Shown piece by piece: positions 54,473 to 64,000 of a stretch of DNA of 64,000 bases. This DNA comes from Cohnella candidum (GTDB lineage Bacteria; Bacillota; Bacilli; Paenibacillales; Paenibacillaceae), in the NCBI RefSeq assembly GCF_003713065.1, contig NZ_CP033433.1:4155001-4219000 (forward strand), given 5' to 3'. The translations under genes were made by a program, and so were the position numbers. How positions within the stretch are numbered: the stretch's first letter is position 1; each line of letters opens with the position of its first letter. Under the pieces are notes generated by a model. That model saw only the letters and a list, made by a program, of their open reading frames with translations. It was not told the DNA's origin and made no database searches.

Positions 54473-55162
54473 TTACGGATTTTGCGCGAGCTCCTCGCCG
54501 GCCGGGGGATTGGGGGTGTCTTCGGTCCCGGATTCCCGGCTTTGGAGCAGCTCCATCATTTGGGTGTACTCAGACTCGGTCAGAATCGGCTTGATCGATT
54601 TTCCGATCTCCTCGACTTCCGCTTTCGTCAGCCCGTCGGCCAGCTTGTCGGAAAGCAAGGCCAGTTGTTCGGCGTCCATTTTGGCCATGACCGTTCGCAG
54701 CAGTTGGCGCTGCTCCGCGGTCATTTCCGCCGTGCTGCCGCTAAACGCCGAAACCGAGGGGGTCTCATCCGGAAGACCGGGACCTGGACTTCCCGATGCG
54801 ATGCCGCCTGTGCCGGGACTTGTGCTAGTGTTGGCGTTCGCGCTTGCGCTAGGGCTCGGATCGGGAGAGGCTTTCCCGCTTCCGCCTCCGCGGCCTGCGT
54901 TTTCCGGGGAGGTCGACGCGGGGGAGGGCGTCGGCTTTTCGGATGCATCCGCGGCGGCCGTCGGCTCAGGATGTGCGCCCCACAGCCGGCCCCAGACGCC
55001 GGACAGCGCGAAAGGCTGCGTCTGAAGGGGCAGGTCGAGCTGCTTCAGCAGCGATTCCATATAGCTGTTCACGATATAACCCGTCGTCCAGATGCTGAGG
55101 AAGCTGAGCAGCAGGGCCGTCGCCAGCGTCTTCGCCGCCCAGTTCATCCATTTCCACCACAT
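54473..55162 (-). CDS. Membrane-anchored protein with Ser/Pro/Ala-rich linker
   Basis: 229 residues from ATG 55162 (AGGTGG upstream). Helix (~9-30, LATALLLSFLSIWTTGYIV), then an extracellular segment with low-complexity Pro/Ser/Thr/Ala (~65-120), and a helical C-terminal half with repeated L/E/K residues (TAEQRQLLRTVMAKMDAEQL). No family recognised. Its wal-locus position hints at an envelope role. Confidence 0.7.
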   Translation of the reverse strand: MWWKWMNWAAKTLATALLLSFLSIWTTGYIVNSYMESLLKQLDLPLQTQPFALSGVWGRLWGAHPEPTAAADASEKPTPSPASTSPENAGRGGGSGKASPDPSPSASANANTSTSPGTGGIASGSPGPGLPDETPSVSAFSGSTAEMTAEQRQLLRTVMAKMDAEQLALLSDKLADGLTKAEVEEIGKSIKPILTESEYTQMMELLQSRESGTEDTPNPPAGEELAQNP

Positions 55163-55273
55163 GCCGCTACCACCTGTTTTCCATCTTCTTTTCATAGATT
55201 TCAGTATGGACAAACCTATCGGCTTTTAACCGTGTGGAAAAGCACAGGCGGGCGGCGATAGAGCGATTTCCGG

Positions 55274-56200
55274 CTATTCGCCGGGGTGGCGCGGCGGCAA
55301 GAGCTGAGGCCCGACGCCTTCGAACGTAAGCTTCACCGGACGGATCGTCCCGTCATCTTCGAACTCCATGCGCTCGATACAGACGACGCGATGATTGGCT
55401 GCCGACTCTTCCAAAGGACGCCGGTGATAGATCATATACCAATCGTCAGTCCCGGGTACATTCAGAAACCCGTGGTGGCCGGCGCCCGTCGCGACCTCCG
55501 GATCGGCGGACAAGATTTTTCCGATCCGCTCGAAAGGCCCGATCGGAGTGTCGGCAACCGCGTAAGCGACCGAATAGTGGGGTCCGCCCCATCCGCCTTC
55601 CGACCACATGAAATAATAGCGGCCCTGCCGCTTCAGCATGCAGGGACCTTCGACGTAACCCGACGGCGTCACCTCGATGAACGTCTCTCCGTTATCGTGG
55701 GTGTCCAGGCTGGTCATATCGCGGTTTAATCTCACGACGTTGCAGCGGCCCCATCCGCCGTAAAACAAATACGGCGTACCGTCGTCGTCGATGAAAACGT
55801 GCGGATCGATCGGCTGCGCGCCGTTCACGAACCTGTCGATCAGCGGTTTGCCTATCGGATCCAGAAAGGGGCCTTCCGGGCGGAGTGCGACGGCGACGCC
55901 GATGCCGCCCCGCTCTTCGTCGTTCTGGATGTCGTTCGCGGCGAAATAGAGGTAGTATCTCCCGTTCGCATAGATGGGAGACGGCGCCCATACCGCCCGG
56001 CTGGCCCATTCTATGTCTTCCGCGGCTAATATCCGTTCCGATTTCGTCCAAACGACAAGATCGTCCGAATAGAAGGCGTCAAAAAAAGTCTGGTCCTCGT
56101 AATCGGCGGAATAGGTCGGATAAATCCAATAACGATCCTCGAAAATTCTAGCTTCCGGGTCTGCGTACCAGCCGGGGAAAAGCGGATTTCCCGATTTCAT
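55274..56200 (-). CDS. GH43-family glycoside hydrolase
   Basis: 308 residues, five-bladed beta-propeller. Catalytic base Asp14 (GWYADPEA), pKa modulator Asp132 (AQPIDPHVF) and acid Glu184 (GYVEGPCML) are at expected GH43 positions; also WAPSPIY and HHGFLNVPG. No signal peptide: cytoplasmic action on arabinose- or xylose-containing oligosaccharides is likely (arabinofuranosidase or beta-xylosidase). Own promoter; no transporter adjacent. Confidence 0.9.
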   Translation of the reverse strand: MKSGNPLFPGWYADPEARIFEDRYWIYPTYSADYEDQTFFDAFYSDDLVVWTKSERILAAEDIEWASRAVWAPSPIYANGRYYLYFAANDIQNDEERGGIGVAVALRPEGPFLDPIGKPLIDRFVNGAQPIDPHVFIDDDGTPYLFYGGWGRCNVVRLNRDMTSLDTHDNGETFIEVTPSGYVEGPCMLKRQGRYYFMWSEGGWGGPHYSVAYAVADTPIGPFERIGKILSADPEVATGAGHHGFLNVPGTDDWYMIYHRRPLEESAANHRVVCIERMEFEDDGTIRPVKLTFEGVGPQLLPPRHPGE

Positions 56201-56283
56201 GCTGCCTCCTCCATTCCATGACCGAATTGTCTTCCTGCTCTATTATAGGAAAAAAATCGCATCCCCCCTAGTCCTTAAACCGC

Positions 56284-56315
56284 AAAAACCGTCCGCCTTA
56301 AAGGGCGAACGGTTT
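56284..56315 (-). terminator. Terminator of the RND transporter gene
   Basis: AAACCGTCCGCCT-TAA-AGGGCGAACGGTTT stem, T5 on the minus strand. Confidence 0.88.
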
Positions 56316-56333
56316 CTCGTTTACATTTCCTTG

Positions 56334-59300
56334 TTATGCAGCCGCTTCGGCGACAGGTGCGGCAGACGCTGCTTGACGCTGCTTGCGCGAGCGTTTGAAG
56401 TACAGCAGTTCGTACATGACCGGCACGACGACCAAGGTGAGGAGCGTCGAACTGGCCAATCCGCCGATCACGACGACGGCCAGGCCGCTCGAGATGATGC
56501 TTCCGCCGCCCATGCCGATCGCGAGCGGGATCAGGGCGCAGATCGTCGCGATCGCCGTCATGAGGATCGGACGGAGACGCGTGCCTCCCGCTTCGATCAA
56601 CGCTTCGCGGATCGTCAGGCCGTGCTCGATCTGCTGGTGCACGCGTTCGAGCAGTACGATCGCGTTGGTGACGACGATGCCGATCAGCATCAGGAAGCCG
56701 ATCATGCTGGAGACCGACAGCGGCTCGCCGCCGATCAGCGTGCCGACCAATCCGCCGATGAGGGCGAACGGCAGGGAGAACAGCACCGCCAGCGGCGCGC
56801 GGCCTTCGCGGAAGGCGATGACCATCACGATGTAAACCATGCCCACGGCTACCAACATGGCCATCAACATATCCTTCATCATCTGCTGGATGTCCGCGTT
56901 GCTGCCGCCCGTCGTGTAGTCGGCACCGGCCGGGAGCTTCAACGCTTTCAGCGTTTTCTCGACTTCCGCGTTGACTTTGTTGACGTTCTTATCCGTGATT
57001 TTACCGGAGACGGTCGCGTATTCCGCGCCGTTTTTATACTGCAGCGTGCTCGGAAGCTGGACTTCCTTGACGTCCGCGATGTCTCGAACGGAAATTTCCT
57101 GGCCCGTCGGCGCGTGCAGCTTTAAGCCGGCGATATCGTCTACGGATTTCAGGGAGACCCCGTTCAATGCCAGGTACAAATCGTTTGCTTTCGCGCCGTC
57201 TCCGATCGTGCCGGCTTTCGTTTCCGTCAGGAACGGGTGCAGCAGCATCGAAGCTTGGGCCGCGGACAGGCCGTATTTGGCGGCGTCGTTCTGCCGGACT
57301 TCGATCGCGATGCCCTTCGTTCCGTCTTGAAGGTTGTTGCTGATGTTTTTGGTGCCCGCGACCTTAGCGACCGCCGCGGTGATCTGTTCCGTCGCCGTGC
57401 GGATGTCCTGCGTGGAGTTGCCGGTTACGGTAATGGAGATCGCCCCGCCGCCCGACATGTCATCCTTGATCAGGCTGAATTCCGCGCCGGCCGGAACGGT
57501 GACTTGCTTGCCGACTTCGTCGCTGAATTGATCCAGATCCGTATCGCTCTTCAAGCCGATGAACCATTCCGCGGTGTCGGCATCGCCGCTTCCCGTGATG
57601 CTTCCGCCGATCGTCAGGCTGGCGTTCTCGACCGCGGTGTGTTTCCGTACGACTGCGTCCACTTTATCCGCTTCGGCGCGGATCGAATCCAGGCTCGTGC
57701 CTTTCGGCATCTTAAGCGAGGCGAAAATGTATTTGTAATCCGATTCCGGCAGCAGCGTCACGCCGACTTTGCCGGCGAAGATCGGAACCAGGCTGCCCAC
57801 GAAGATAAGGAAAGACAGAATGAGCACCGTCGCTTTATGGCCGAGCGACCATTTCAGCACGCGTTTGTAACCGCGGCTGACGGCGGATTCCTTTTCCGCT
57901 TTCGGCTGGGTTTTGCGTAACAAAGCCCATGCCATCAGAGGAACGACCGTGAGCGCCACAAGCAAGGAAGACAGCAGCGCGAAAGCGACGGTCCAGGCGA
58001 ACGGGCGGAAGTATCCGCCGATCATGCCTTGCAGCAAGCCGAGCGGCGCGAATACGGCAACCGTCGTGATCGTGGAAGAGGTGATCGCTCTTCCCACTTC
58101 AGCCGTAGCCGACAGAACGAGATCCTTGCTGATTTTCTCGCCGCGCAGACGGCGCACGATGTTCTCGATGACGACGATGCTGTCGTCCACGACCCGGCCG
58201 GTCGCGACCGCCAAACCGCCGAGCGTCATGATGTTCAGCGTCACGTCCGTGAACGACTTGAGGCAGATCAGCGCGATCAGCATAGACAGCGGAATCGAGA
58301 CGATCGCGATCAAGGTCGCGCGGAAATTCCGCAGGAAGAACAGGATGAGCAGCGAAGCGAACAAGGCGCCCAGTCCGCCTTCGCGGGCCAGCGAGCTGAC
58401 CGATTCCTTGACGTCGGTCGCGCGGTTGTACATGATCAGCGACTTGATTTGGCCGCCCTTCTCGGCGTCCTCATAGACTTTCAGGACTTTATCCGCCACT
58501 TCGACCGTATTGGCCGCGCCGGTCTTCACGATGTTAAGCGTGATGCTCGGCTGGCCGTTCGTCAGGTTGATGACGCTCAGGTCTTTTCCTTGTTCCACTT
58601 GCGCGATGTCCGTCAGCTTCACGCTGCCGTCCGGCGTGAGGCTCCATGCCTTCAGCTGTTCGAGCGAACGGAGGTCGCCTTGCACGAAGACCGGCAGCTT
58701 GTTCTGCTGCAACGTGACTTCGCCGAGCGGCACGCTCAGGTTATTCGCTTGCAACGCGCCCATCACTTGGTCGTAGGTGATGCCGAGAGCCGCCATTTTG
58801 GAAGCATCCAGGCGTATGTATACGCCATCGTCCTTGAGCCCGATCGCCTGTACCTCGTTAACGCCTTCGATCGCTTCCAGGTCCGGAATGACCGAGTTTT
58901 TCACGAGCGTGGTCAGCTCTTCGGGGCTCATGCCCTTCTGACCCGTGACGGTGGTGTACATGATCGGCTGGTTCGTCGTGGAGAAGTACATGACGTTCGG
59001 CTTCTCGACGCTCTCCGGGAGCCTCACGTCCCCGATCGCCTGCTTCACCAGCTCTTGTTTTTTCTTCATGTCGTCGTTGTAGCCGAATTCCAGCTGCAGC
59101 ATGGAGACGCTGTTCGCGGATTGCGACGTGACGTTTTTGACGCCGTCCACGTTCCGGAGTACTTTCTCCAGCGGCAGCGTCACTTGGTTCATGACCTCGT
59201 TCGGAGCCGCGCCCGGGAACACCGCTTGCACCATGATGCCGGGGAAGTTCACTTCCGGCTGCTGCTCTTGGCGGAACTGGGACGCGGAGTATACGCCTCC

Positions 59301-59372
59301 TACCGCGACGAGCAAGACCAGCAGCACGATGGCCACCGGATTTCTCAGGGAAAAATTCGCGAAAAACTTCAT
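56334..59372 (-). CDS. RND/AcrB-type efflux transporter (SwrC-like)
   Basis: 1012 residues, 12 helices, and two large extracytoplasmic loops (~35-330 and ~560-850). The proton-relay Asp pair lies in GRVVDDSIVVIENIVRRLRG in helix 4. Gram-positive RND proteins of this size resemble SwrC/YerP, which exports surfactin. There is no adjacent membrane fusion protein. 295-bp upstream gap 59373-59667 contains purA's terminator. Substrate unknown. Confidence 0.92.
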   Translation of the reverse strand: MKFFANFSLRNPVAIVLLVLLVAVGGVYSASQFRQEQQPEVNFPGIMVQAVFPGAAPNEVMNQVTLPLEKVLRNVDGVKNVTSQSANSVSMLQLEFGYNDDMKKKQELVKQAIGDVRLPESVEKPNVMYFSTTNQPIMYTTVTGQKGMSPEELTTLVKNSVIPDLEAIEGVNEVQAIGLKDDGVYIRLDASKMAALGITYDQVMGALQANNLSVPLGEVTLQQNKLPVFVQGDLRSLEQLKAWSLTPDGSVKLTDIAQVEQGKDLSVINLTNGQPSITLNIVKTGAANTVEVADKVLKVYEDAEKGGQIKSLIMYNRATDVKESVSSLAREGGLGALFASLLILFFLRNFRATLIAIVSIPLSMLIALICLKSFTDVTLNIMTLGGLAVATGRVVDDSIVVIENIVRRLRGEKISKDLVLSATAEVGRAITSSTITTVAVFAPLGLLQGMIGGYFRPFAWTVAFALLSSLLVALTVVPLMAWALLRKTQPKAEKESAVSRGYKRVLKWSLGHKATVLILSFLIFVGSLVPIFAGKVGVTLLPESDYKYIFASLKMPKGTSLDSIRAEADKVDAVVRKHTAVENASLTIGGSITGSGDADTAEWFIGLKSDTDLDQFSDEVGKQVTVPAGAEFSLIKDDMSGGGAISITVTGNSTQDIRTATEQITAAVAKVAGTKNISNNLQDGTKGIAIEVRQNDAAKYGLSAAQASMLLHPFLTETKAGTIGDGAKANDLYLALNGVSLKSVDDIAGLKLHAPTGQEISVRDIADVKEVQLPSTLQYKNGAEYATVSGKITDKNVNKVNAEVEKTLKALKLPAGADYTTGGSNADIQQMMKDMLMAMLVAVGMVYIVMVIAFREGRAPLAVLFSLPFALIGGLVGTLIGGEPLSVSSMIGFLMLIGIVVTNAIVLLERVHQQIEHGLTIREALIEAGGTRLRPILMTAIATICALIPLAIGMGGGSIISSGLAVVVIGGLASSTLLTLVVVPVMYELLYFKRSRKQRQAASAAPVAEAAA

Positions 59373-59582
59373 GTTCTCTCCACTCTCTCCTCTTTTTCAT
59401 GTGCGGCTGCCGTATGCTGCATCGAGCCGGCACGTCTGTCTGTTGGAACTTATTGTAATCGGCAGGCCTTACGGCGAACATGGTCTCGGGTACGTAAACC
59501 CACCTGGACTTAAGGCGGAGTCCGAACCGGACCGGCTGACAATTGGTCATATGTTCCAGAGACACAGCAACCATCATACAAC

Positions 59583-59623
59583 AAAAAAACCGCCCGGCGA
59601 CCTAAAGATTCGCCAAAGCGGTT
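59583..59623 (-). terminator. Terminator of purA
   Basis: AACCGC...GCGGTT stem with inner GGCGA/TCGCC pairs, T7 on the minus strand. Confidence 0.82.
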
Positions 59624-59667
59624 CCGAAATCCGAATATTTAACGTGCTCTTAACGCTGATTTGACTC

Positions 59668-60951
59668 TCAATAGATTTTCGCGACCTGGTTCGTCTGCTC
59701 GCGGTTGCGGCCGACGGAGAAAATCGCGATCGGGATGCCCGTCAGCTCGGAGACGCGTCGGACGAAGTTGCGGGTCGTCTCCGGCAGGTCTTCCAGCGTC
59801 TTCGCCCCGGAAATGTCCTCGCTCCAGCCCGGCAGCACTTCGTAAACGGCCTCGCATTCGCCGAGGATTTTGAGGTTCGCGGGATAGTGCTCCATCAACT
59901 CGCCGCGGAAGCGGTAGGCCGTGCAGATTTTGACCGTCTCCAGCCCCGTCAGGACGTCGAGAGAGTTAAGCGACAGGCCCGTGATGCCGCTGACGCGGCG
60001 GGCATGGCGGACGACGACGGTATCGAACCAGCCGACGCGGCGCGGACGGCCCGTTACGGTACCGTATTCATGCCCTTTGTCGCGGATCCATTGGCCAAGC
60101 TCGTCGTGCAGCTCGGTCGGGAAAGGACCGTCGCCGACGCGAGTCGTGTAAGCCTTCGCGACGCCGATGACTTCCTGGATTTTGGAAGGGCCGACGCCGG
60201 AGCCGATGCACACGCCGCCCGCGGAGGGGTTGGAGCTCGTGACGTACGGGTACGTGCCTTGGTCGATATCCAGCATGACGCCTTGCGCGCCTTCGAACAG
60301 CACCTTCTTGCCGTCGTCGATCGCGTCGTTGAGCACGACGGACGTATCGGTCACGTACGGACGAAGCTTCTCGGCCAGCGCCAAGTATTCCGAAATGATG
60401 CTTTCCGCTTCCAGCGGCTGTCCGTTGTACATTTGGGTGATGATCTGGTTCTTGTCCGCGATGAGGCGGCGGGCTTTCTCCGTGAACTCTTCGGCGACCA
60501 TCAGGTCGGCGATGCGGATGCCGTTGCGCGCCGCTTTATCCATGTAAGCCGGACCGATCCCTTTGCGGGTGGTGCCGATTTTATTGTCCGCTTTGCGGTC
60601 TTCTTCGAGCGCGTCCAGCACGAGATGGTAAGGCATGATTACGTGGGCGCGGTCGCTGATTTTCAAATTGTCGACGGAAAAACCGTTGTCGATGATGTAT
60701 TGGATTTCTTCCACCAACGCGGCCGGGTTGATGACCATGCCGTTGCCGATGACGCACAGCTTGTTTTGGTTGAAGATGCCGGACGGAATCATCGTCAGCT
60801 TATACTTTTTGTTTTGGATCAAAATCGTATGACCGGCATTATTGCCGCCTTGGTAACGGGCGACGACGTCCGCTTTCTCGGCGAGAAAATCGGTGATTTT
60901 CCCTTTTCCTTCGTCTCCCCACTGCGTCCCTACTACGACGACTGTAGACAA
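59668..60951 (-). CDS. purA: Adenylosuccinate synthetase
   Basis: 427 residues from TTG 60951, six bases after GGAGGG; this gives the standard start [18 protein letters not shown]. An ATG two codons earlier sits on the ribosome site. Motifs: P-loop GDEGKGK, HTI in [18 protein letters not shown], and DGPFPTEL. First committed step of AMP synthesis (IMP + Asp + GTP). Controlled by the PurR boxes upstream. Confidence 0.97.
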   Translation of the reverse strand: MSTVVVVGTQWGDEGKGKITDFLAEKADVVARYQGGNNAGHTILIQNKKYKLTMIPSGIFNQNKLCVIGNGMVINPAALVEEIQYIIDNGFSVDNLKISDRAHVIMPYHLVLDALEEDRKADNKIGTTRKGIGPAYMDKAARNGIRIADLMVAEEFTEKARRLIADKNQIITQMYNGQPLEAESIISEYLALAEKLRPYVTDTSVVLNDAIDDGKKVLFEGAQGVMLDIDQGTYPYVTSSNPSAGGVCIGSGVGPSKIQEVIGVAKAYTTRVGDGPFPTELHDELGQWIRDKGHEYGTVTGRPRRVGWFDTVVVRHARRVSGITGLSLNSLDVLTGLETVKICTAYRFRGELMEHYPANLKILGECEAVYEVLPGWSEDISGAKTLEDLPETTRNFVRRVSELTGIPIAIFSVGRNREQTNQVAKIY

Positions 60952-61064
60952 GGCCATCCCTCCGCCCGGCGTATGTTCTGCCGCCGGTATAATAATGCCC
61001 GCTAAGCCTTCGCGAAACGCAGGGCATGCAGAGCCCTGCCGCCGGCGATGCCCGGGGCATGTTA

Positions 61065-61093
61065 AGTGTATCAATTGCACCCGGGGAAGTCAA
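61065..61093 (-). promoter_or_regulatory. purA sigma-A promoter
   Basis: TTGACT (61093-61088), 17 bases, TACACT (61070-61065) on the minus strand; leader of about 110 bases with a GGCAGGG/CCCTGC hairpin. Confidence 0.88.
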
Positions 61094-61097
61094 CGCA

Positions 61098-61141
61098 AGA
61101 AGCGAACAATTCCTCGGGTGCCTATTTTAATGTTCGGAAAT
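61098..61141 (-). promoter_or_regulatory. Tandem inverted PurR boxes upstream of purA
   Basis: Minus strand ATTTCCGAACATT (61141-61129) fits the PurBox consensus AWWWCCGAACWWT exactly. An inverted second copy ATTGTTCGCTTCT (61110-61098) follows after 18 bp with mismatches. Immediately upstream of the -35 box, as for PurR-controlled promoters in Bacillus. Confidence 0.85.
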
Positions 61142-61177
61142 TGCTTGGTCGTCGGGGGCAAATCCGCTTGCAGTCCC

Positions 61178-62533
61178 TTAACCCGCGTGCTGTCTATCCA
61201 AGCTGACGAATTTGTTGAACTGCTTCAGGAACACGAGCTCGACGGTGCCGACCGGACCGTTCCGCTGCTTCGCGATGATGATTTCGATGATGTTCTTCTT
61301 CTCGGTTTCCTTGTCGTAGTAATCGTCCCGGTACAGGAACCCGACGATGTCGGCGTCCTGCTCGATCGAGCCCGATTCCCGCAAGTCGGACATCATTGGC
61401 CGCTTGTCCTGCCGCTGCTCGACGCCCCGGGACAGCTGCGACAGCGCGATGACCGGCACTTCCAGTTCCCGCGCGATCATCTTGAGCGTACGCGATATTT
61501 CGGAAACTTCCTGCTGACGGTTCTCGCCGGCTTTGCCACGGCCCTGGATGAGCTGCAGGTAGTCGATGAGAATCATGCCGAGGTTTTTCTCTTTTTTGAG
61601 CCGGCGGCACTTGGCGCGAATGTCCGCGACCGTGATGCCCGGCGTATCGTCAATGTAGATCTGCGCCTCGGACAGCGAGCCGATGGCCATGGACAGCTTC
61701 TCCCAATCGTCGCCTTCCAGGTTGCCTGTCCGCATCCGGCCGGCGTCCACGTTCGATTCGGCGCAAATCATCCGCTGCACGAGCTGGGCGGCCGACATCT
61801 CGAGACTGAAAATGGCGACGGTCTCGCCGGCGCGTACGGCCACGTTCTGCGCGATGTTGAGCGCGAACGCCGTCTTGCCGACGGAAGGACGCGCGGCGAC
61901 GATGATGAGGTCGCTCCGCTGAAAACCGGAAGTCATCTTGTCCAGGTCCGGGAAACCGGTCGGAATTCCCGTTACGCCGCCTTTGTGGTTGTACAGGTGC
62001 TCGACCCGCTCGAACACGTCCATCAGAACGTCGCGGATGCTGATAAAGCCGGTCGTGGAACGCCGGTTGGACAGCTCCATGATCTTGGCCTCGGCTTCGC
62101 TCAGCAACGCGCCGACGTCGTCGCCTTCCGCGTAACCGTTCGTGACGATGTTCGTGGCCGTTCGGATCAACCGCCGCAGCATCGACTTCTCTTCAACGAT
62201 CTGGGCATAGTATTCCACGTTGGCCGCCGTCGGAACCGCACCGATCAGCTTCGCCAAATAGCTGACGCCGCCGACCTCTTCCAGCTCTCCCTGGTCCCGA
62301 AGCCGGGCGGTGAGCGTAATGAGGTCAAGCGGCTGGTTGTCTTCGTTCAGCGAGATGATCGCGTCGAAAATCCGCTGGTGCGACACGCTGTAGAAATCTT
62401 CCGTGCGCAGCCGTTCCATGGCCGTAATGAGCGCCTCCGCTTCCAGCAGGATGGCGCCCAGCACGGCTTGTTCGGCTTCCAGGTTTTGCGGGGGTACGCG
62501 GTCGAATACAAACGTTTCCGCGTTCGCGTTCAT
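61178..62533 (-). CDS. dnaC: Replicative DNA helicase
   Basis: 451 residues. N-terminal DnaB domain (PPQNLEAEQAVLGAIL), linker, RecA-like core with Walker A ARPSVGKTAFALN, Walker B LIDYLQLI and DnaB motif 4 QLSRGVEQR. Hexameric DnaB-type helicase (named dnaC in Bacillus). Starts four bases after rplI ends, so in one transcript with gdpP-rplI. No intein insertion is seen. Confidence 0.97.
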   Translation of the reverse strand: MNANAETFVFDRVPPQNLEAEQAVLGAILLEAEALITAMERLRTEDFYSVSHQRIFDAIISLNEDNQPLDLITLTARLRDQGELEEVGGVSYLAKLIGAVPTAANVEYYAQIVEEKSMLRRLIRTATNIVTNGYAEGDDVGALLSEAEAKIMELSNRRSTTGFISIRDVLMDVFERVEHLYNHKGGVTGIPTGFPDLDKMTSGFQRSDLIIVAARPSVGKTAFALNIAQNVAVRAGETVAIFSLEMSAAQLVQRMICAESNVDAGRMRTGNLEGDDWEKLSMAIGSLSEAQIYIDDTPGITVADIRAKCRRLKKEKNLGMILIDYLQLIQGRGKAGENRQQEVSEISRTLKMIARELEVPVIALSQLSRGVEQRQDKRPMMSDLRESGSIEQDADIVGFLYRDDYYDKETEKKNIIEIIIAKQRNGPVGTVELVFLKQFNKFVSLDRQHAG

Positions 62534-62537
62534 GGAA

Positions 62538-62981
62538 TCATTCCTCCGACACTTGTACGCTCAGCGTACCTTTTACTTCCGGGTAAAGCTTAAGCGGAAC
62601 CTTGGTCACGCCAAGCGTGCGAATCGGCTCGTTCAGCTCGATTTTGCGTTTGTCGATGACGATCTTCTGCTTCTCCAGCGCCTCGGCGATCTGCTTGCTC
62701 GTGATCGCGCCGAACAGCCTTCCGCCCTCGCCGGCTTTCGCCTTGATGACGACCGTCATCTCGGACAGCTTGGCGGCCAGCGCTTGCGCTTCCTGCTTCT
62801 CGCGCTCCTTCTTCTTGTCCGCGGCGGCGTTCATCTGCTCGATCGTCTTCGCGGCTCCTGTCGTGGCGATCTGCACGAGTCCTTTCGGGAGAAGGAAATT
62901 GCGCGCGTAACCTTCGGATACCTCTTTGACTTCGCCTTTTTTCCCCTGGCCCTTCACGTCTTGCAAGAAAATGACCTTCAT
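62538..62981 (-). CDS. rplI: 50S ribosomal protein L9
   Basis: 147 residues: [30 protein letters not shown] is the L9 N-domain, followed by a long connecting helix ([20 protein letters not shown]) and the C-domain ([14 protein letters not shown]). Start overlaps the gdpP stop by four bases. gdpP-rplI-dnaC order is conserved in Firmicutes. Confidence 0.98.
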   Translation of the reverse strand: MKVIFLQDVKGQGKKGEVKEVSEGYARNFLLPKGLVQIATTGAAKTIEQMNAAADKKKEREKQEAQALAAKLSEMTVVIKAKAGEGGRLFGAITSKQIAEALEKQKIVIDKRKIELNEPIRTLGVTKVPLKLYPEVKGTLSVQVSEE

Positions 62982-64000
62982 TCCGGAAACCCCTCTTCCC
63001 CTTCGATTTCTTTCAAAATTTTCTTCAGCTTCTTGGCGACTTCCGTTACGGTGCCCTGCATCTGCGCCGCGGCGTTCGTCAGGTGTCCGCCGCCGCCCAT
63101 TCTCTCCATGATCACTTGTACGTTGATCTGGCCGAGCGAGCGGGCGCTGATGCCGACCAAACCGTCCGGTCGAAGTCCGATGACGAACGAAGCTTTGACG
63201 CCCGTCATGTTCAGCAGCGTATCCGCGGCTTGCGCGATGAGCAGCTGCGGCACTTGCTTGCCGTTGTCGGCCGCCGCGATCGCCACGGATTCGCGGAAAA
63301 TTTCGGCGTGGCGGATAATCTCCGCTTTACGGATGTATTCTTCGAGGTCTTCTTTCAGCATCCGTTGGATCAGCATCGAATCCGCTCCGTTGCGGCGCAG
63401 GAACGATGCCGCTTCGAACGTGCGCGAGCCGGTCCTGAACGAGAAGCTCTTCGTGTCGACGGTAATGCCGGCCAGCAAAGCCGTCGCTTCCCGTACATCG
63501 AGCACGACGCGTTCGTGGATATATTGCAGGAGCTCGGTGACAAGCTCGCATGTCGACGACGCATAGGGCTCCATATAGATGAGCACGGCGTCGTCGATGA
63601 ATTCTTCGCTTCTGCGGTGATGGTCGATGATGACGATCCGGTCCGTCTGCTGCAGCAGCCTTGGCTCCGCCACCATCGTCGCCCGGTGGGTGTCGACCAC
63701 GACGGCGAGCGACCGCTTGCCCATGAGGCCCAATGCTTGATCGGGCGAAATGAACCGCCGGTACAGCTTCTCGTCCTCTTTCACCAGCTCCATCGGGCGC
63801 TGGATCGACGGGTTCACGCCTTCCAGCACGATGAACGCTTCCTTGCCGTGCAGCTGCGCGGCTTTCAGCACGCCGATCGCGGCTCCTACGGAGTCCATGT
63901 CGGGCATCTTATGCCCCATGATGACGACGTTATCGCTCTCTTTCATGAGATCCCGCAGCGCGTGCGCGATGACGCGGGCACGAACCCTCGTGCGCTTCTC
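62978..64000 (-). CDS. gdpP: Cyclic-di-AMP phosphodiesterase GdpP, C-terminal part (cut at right edge)
   Basis: The minus-strand frame is open through the edge at 64000; 340 residues are visible. It covers the DHH domain ([23 protein letters not shown] in [20 protein letters not shown]) and DHHA1 ([16 protein letters not shown]). The N-terminal two helices, PAS and GGDEF-like domains lie outside the window. It hydrolyses c-di-AMP. The metal-binding Asp/His residues are intact. Confidence 0.95.
   Translation of the reverse strand, partial: EKRTRVRARVIAHALRDLMKESDNVVIMGHKMPDMDSVGAAIGVLKAAQLHGKEAFIVLEGVNPSIQRPMELVKEDEKLYRRFISPDQALGLMGKRSLAVVVDTHRATMVAEPRLLQQTDRIVIIDHHRRSEEFIDDAVLIYMEPYASSTCELVTELLQYIHERVVLDVREATALLAGITVDTKSFSFRTGSRTFEAASFLRRNGADSMLIQRMLKEDLEEYIRKAEIIRHAEIFRESVAIAAADNGKQVPQLLIAQAADTLLNMTGVKASFVIGLRPDGLVGISARSLGQINVQVIMERMGGGGHLTNAAAQMQGTVTEVAKKLKKILKEIEGEEGFPE

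Noticed and set aside
60893..62593. 566-codon plus-strand open frame opposite dnaC
   Set aside because: Antisense of an essential, fully conserved gene; composition typical of shadow frames.
1..64000. tRNA, rRNA genes and replication origin
   Set aside because: Nothing resembling tRNA cloverleafs, rRNA or DnaA-box clusters was noticed by eye. The gene content suggests oriC is near but outside the window.

Overview
The window looks like the chromosome of a spore-forming Gram-positive of the Paenibacillaceae (Paenibacillus or Cohnella type). The evidence is the replication/wall core at the right end (gdpP, rplI, dnaC, purA, walRKHIJ, htrA, rlmH, all on the minus strand), together with S-layer-homology domains, DUF1540, CxxH/CxxC and CBO0543 proteins. 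Most genes are GC-rich with strong GGAGG ribosome binding sites. The left ~20 kb is visibly more AT-rich in places. This assignment comes from gene content and family knowledge; no database search was possible.

Left part (1-19.5 kb): an accessory region abutting the 3' end of rlmH. It is built mostly of regulator/effector pairs (TetR/DHA2 pump, Rrf2/hydrolase, SGNH esterase/PadR, SDR/XRE-MmyB, YafY-WYL/DHA1 pump), most with clear palindromic operators. It also holds a 1.1-kb-repeat-rich NHL surface protein with SLH anchors, a MalT-like regulator, a complete IS3-family element with 4-bp target duplication, and gene remnants. The key observation is that the last codons of rlmH (GEPYHK-stop, 19496-19523) recur as orphan copies at 16368-16395 (25 of 28 bases identical) and at about 3956-3987. 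All are in the same orientation and the two orphan copies are followed by inverted repeats. This is the expected signature of SCC-like cassettes integrated one after another into the 3' end of rlmH. Cassette A is about 12.4 kb and cassette B about 3.1 kb, with a possible third to the left. No recombinase gene is in the window.

Middle part (19.5-45.2 kb): rlmH and a YwbE-like gene, a YhgE-type exporter with its TetR, CBO0543-type membrane proteins, a DEAD-box helicase with a candidate leader terminator, a NarL-type two-component system, a heterodimeric ABC exporter of BmrC/BmrD type behind a newly located 31-residue leader peptide and three hairpins, an RCK_C protein next to a CorA-like protein, and a Cu/Zn superoxide dismutase. 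A four-gene operon (response regulator, kinase, ABC ATPase, large FtsX permease) shares a 79-bp promoter module with the superoxide dismutase gene, which suggests one regulon.

Right part (45.2-64 kb): CxxH/CxxC protein, htrA, the wal operon (essential cell-wall two-component system and accessory genes), a G5/M23 endopeptidase, a GH43 glycosidase, an RND (SwrC-like) transporter, purA with tandem PurR boxes, dnaC, rplI and the C-terminal part of gdpP.
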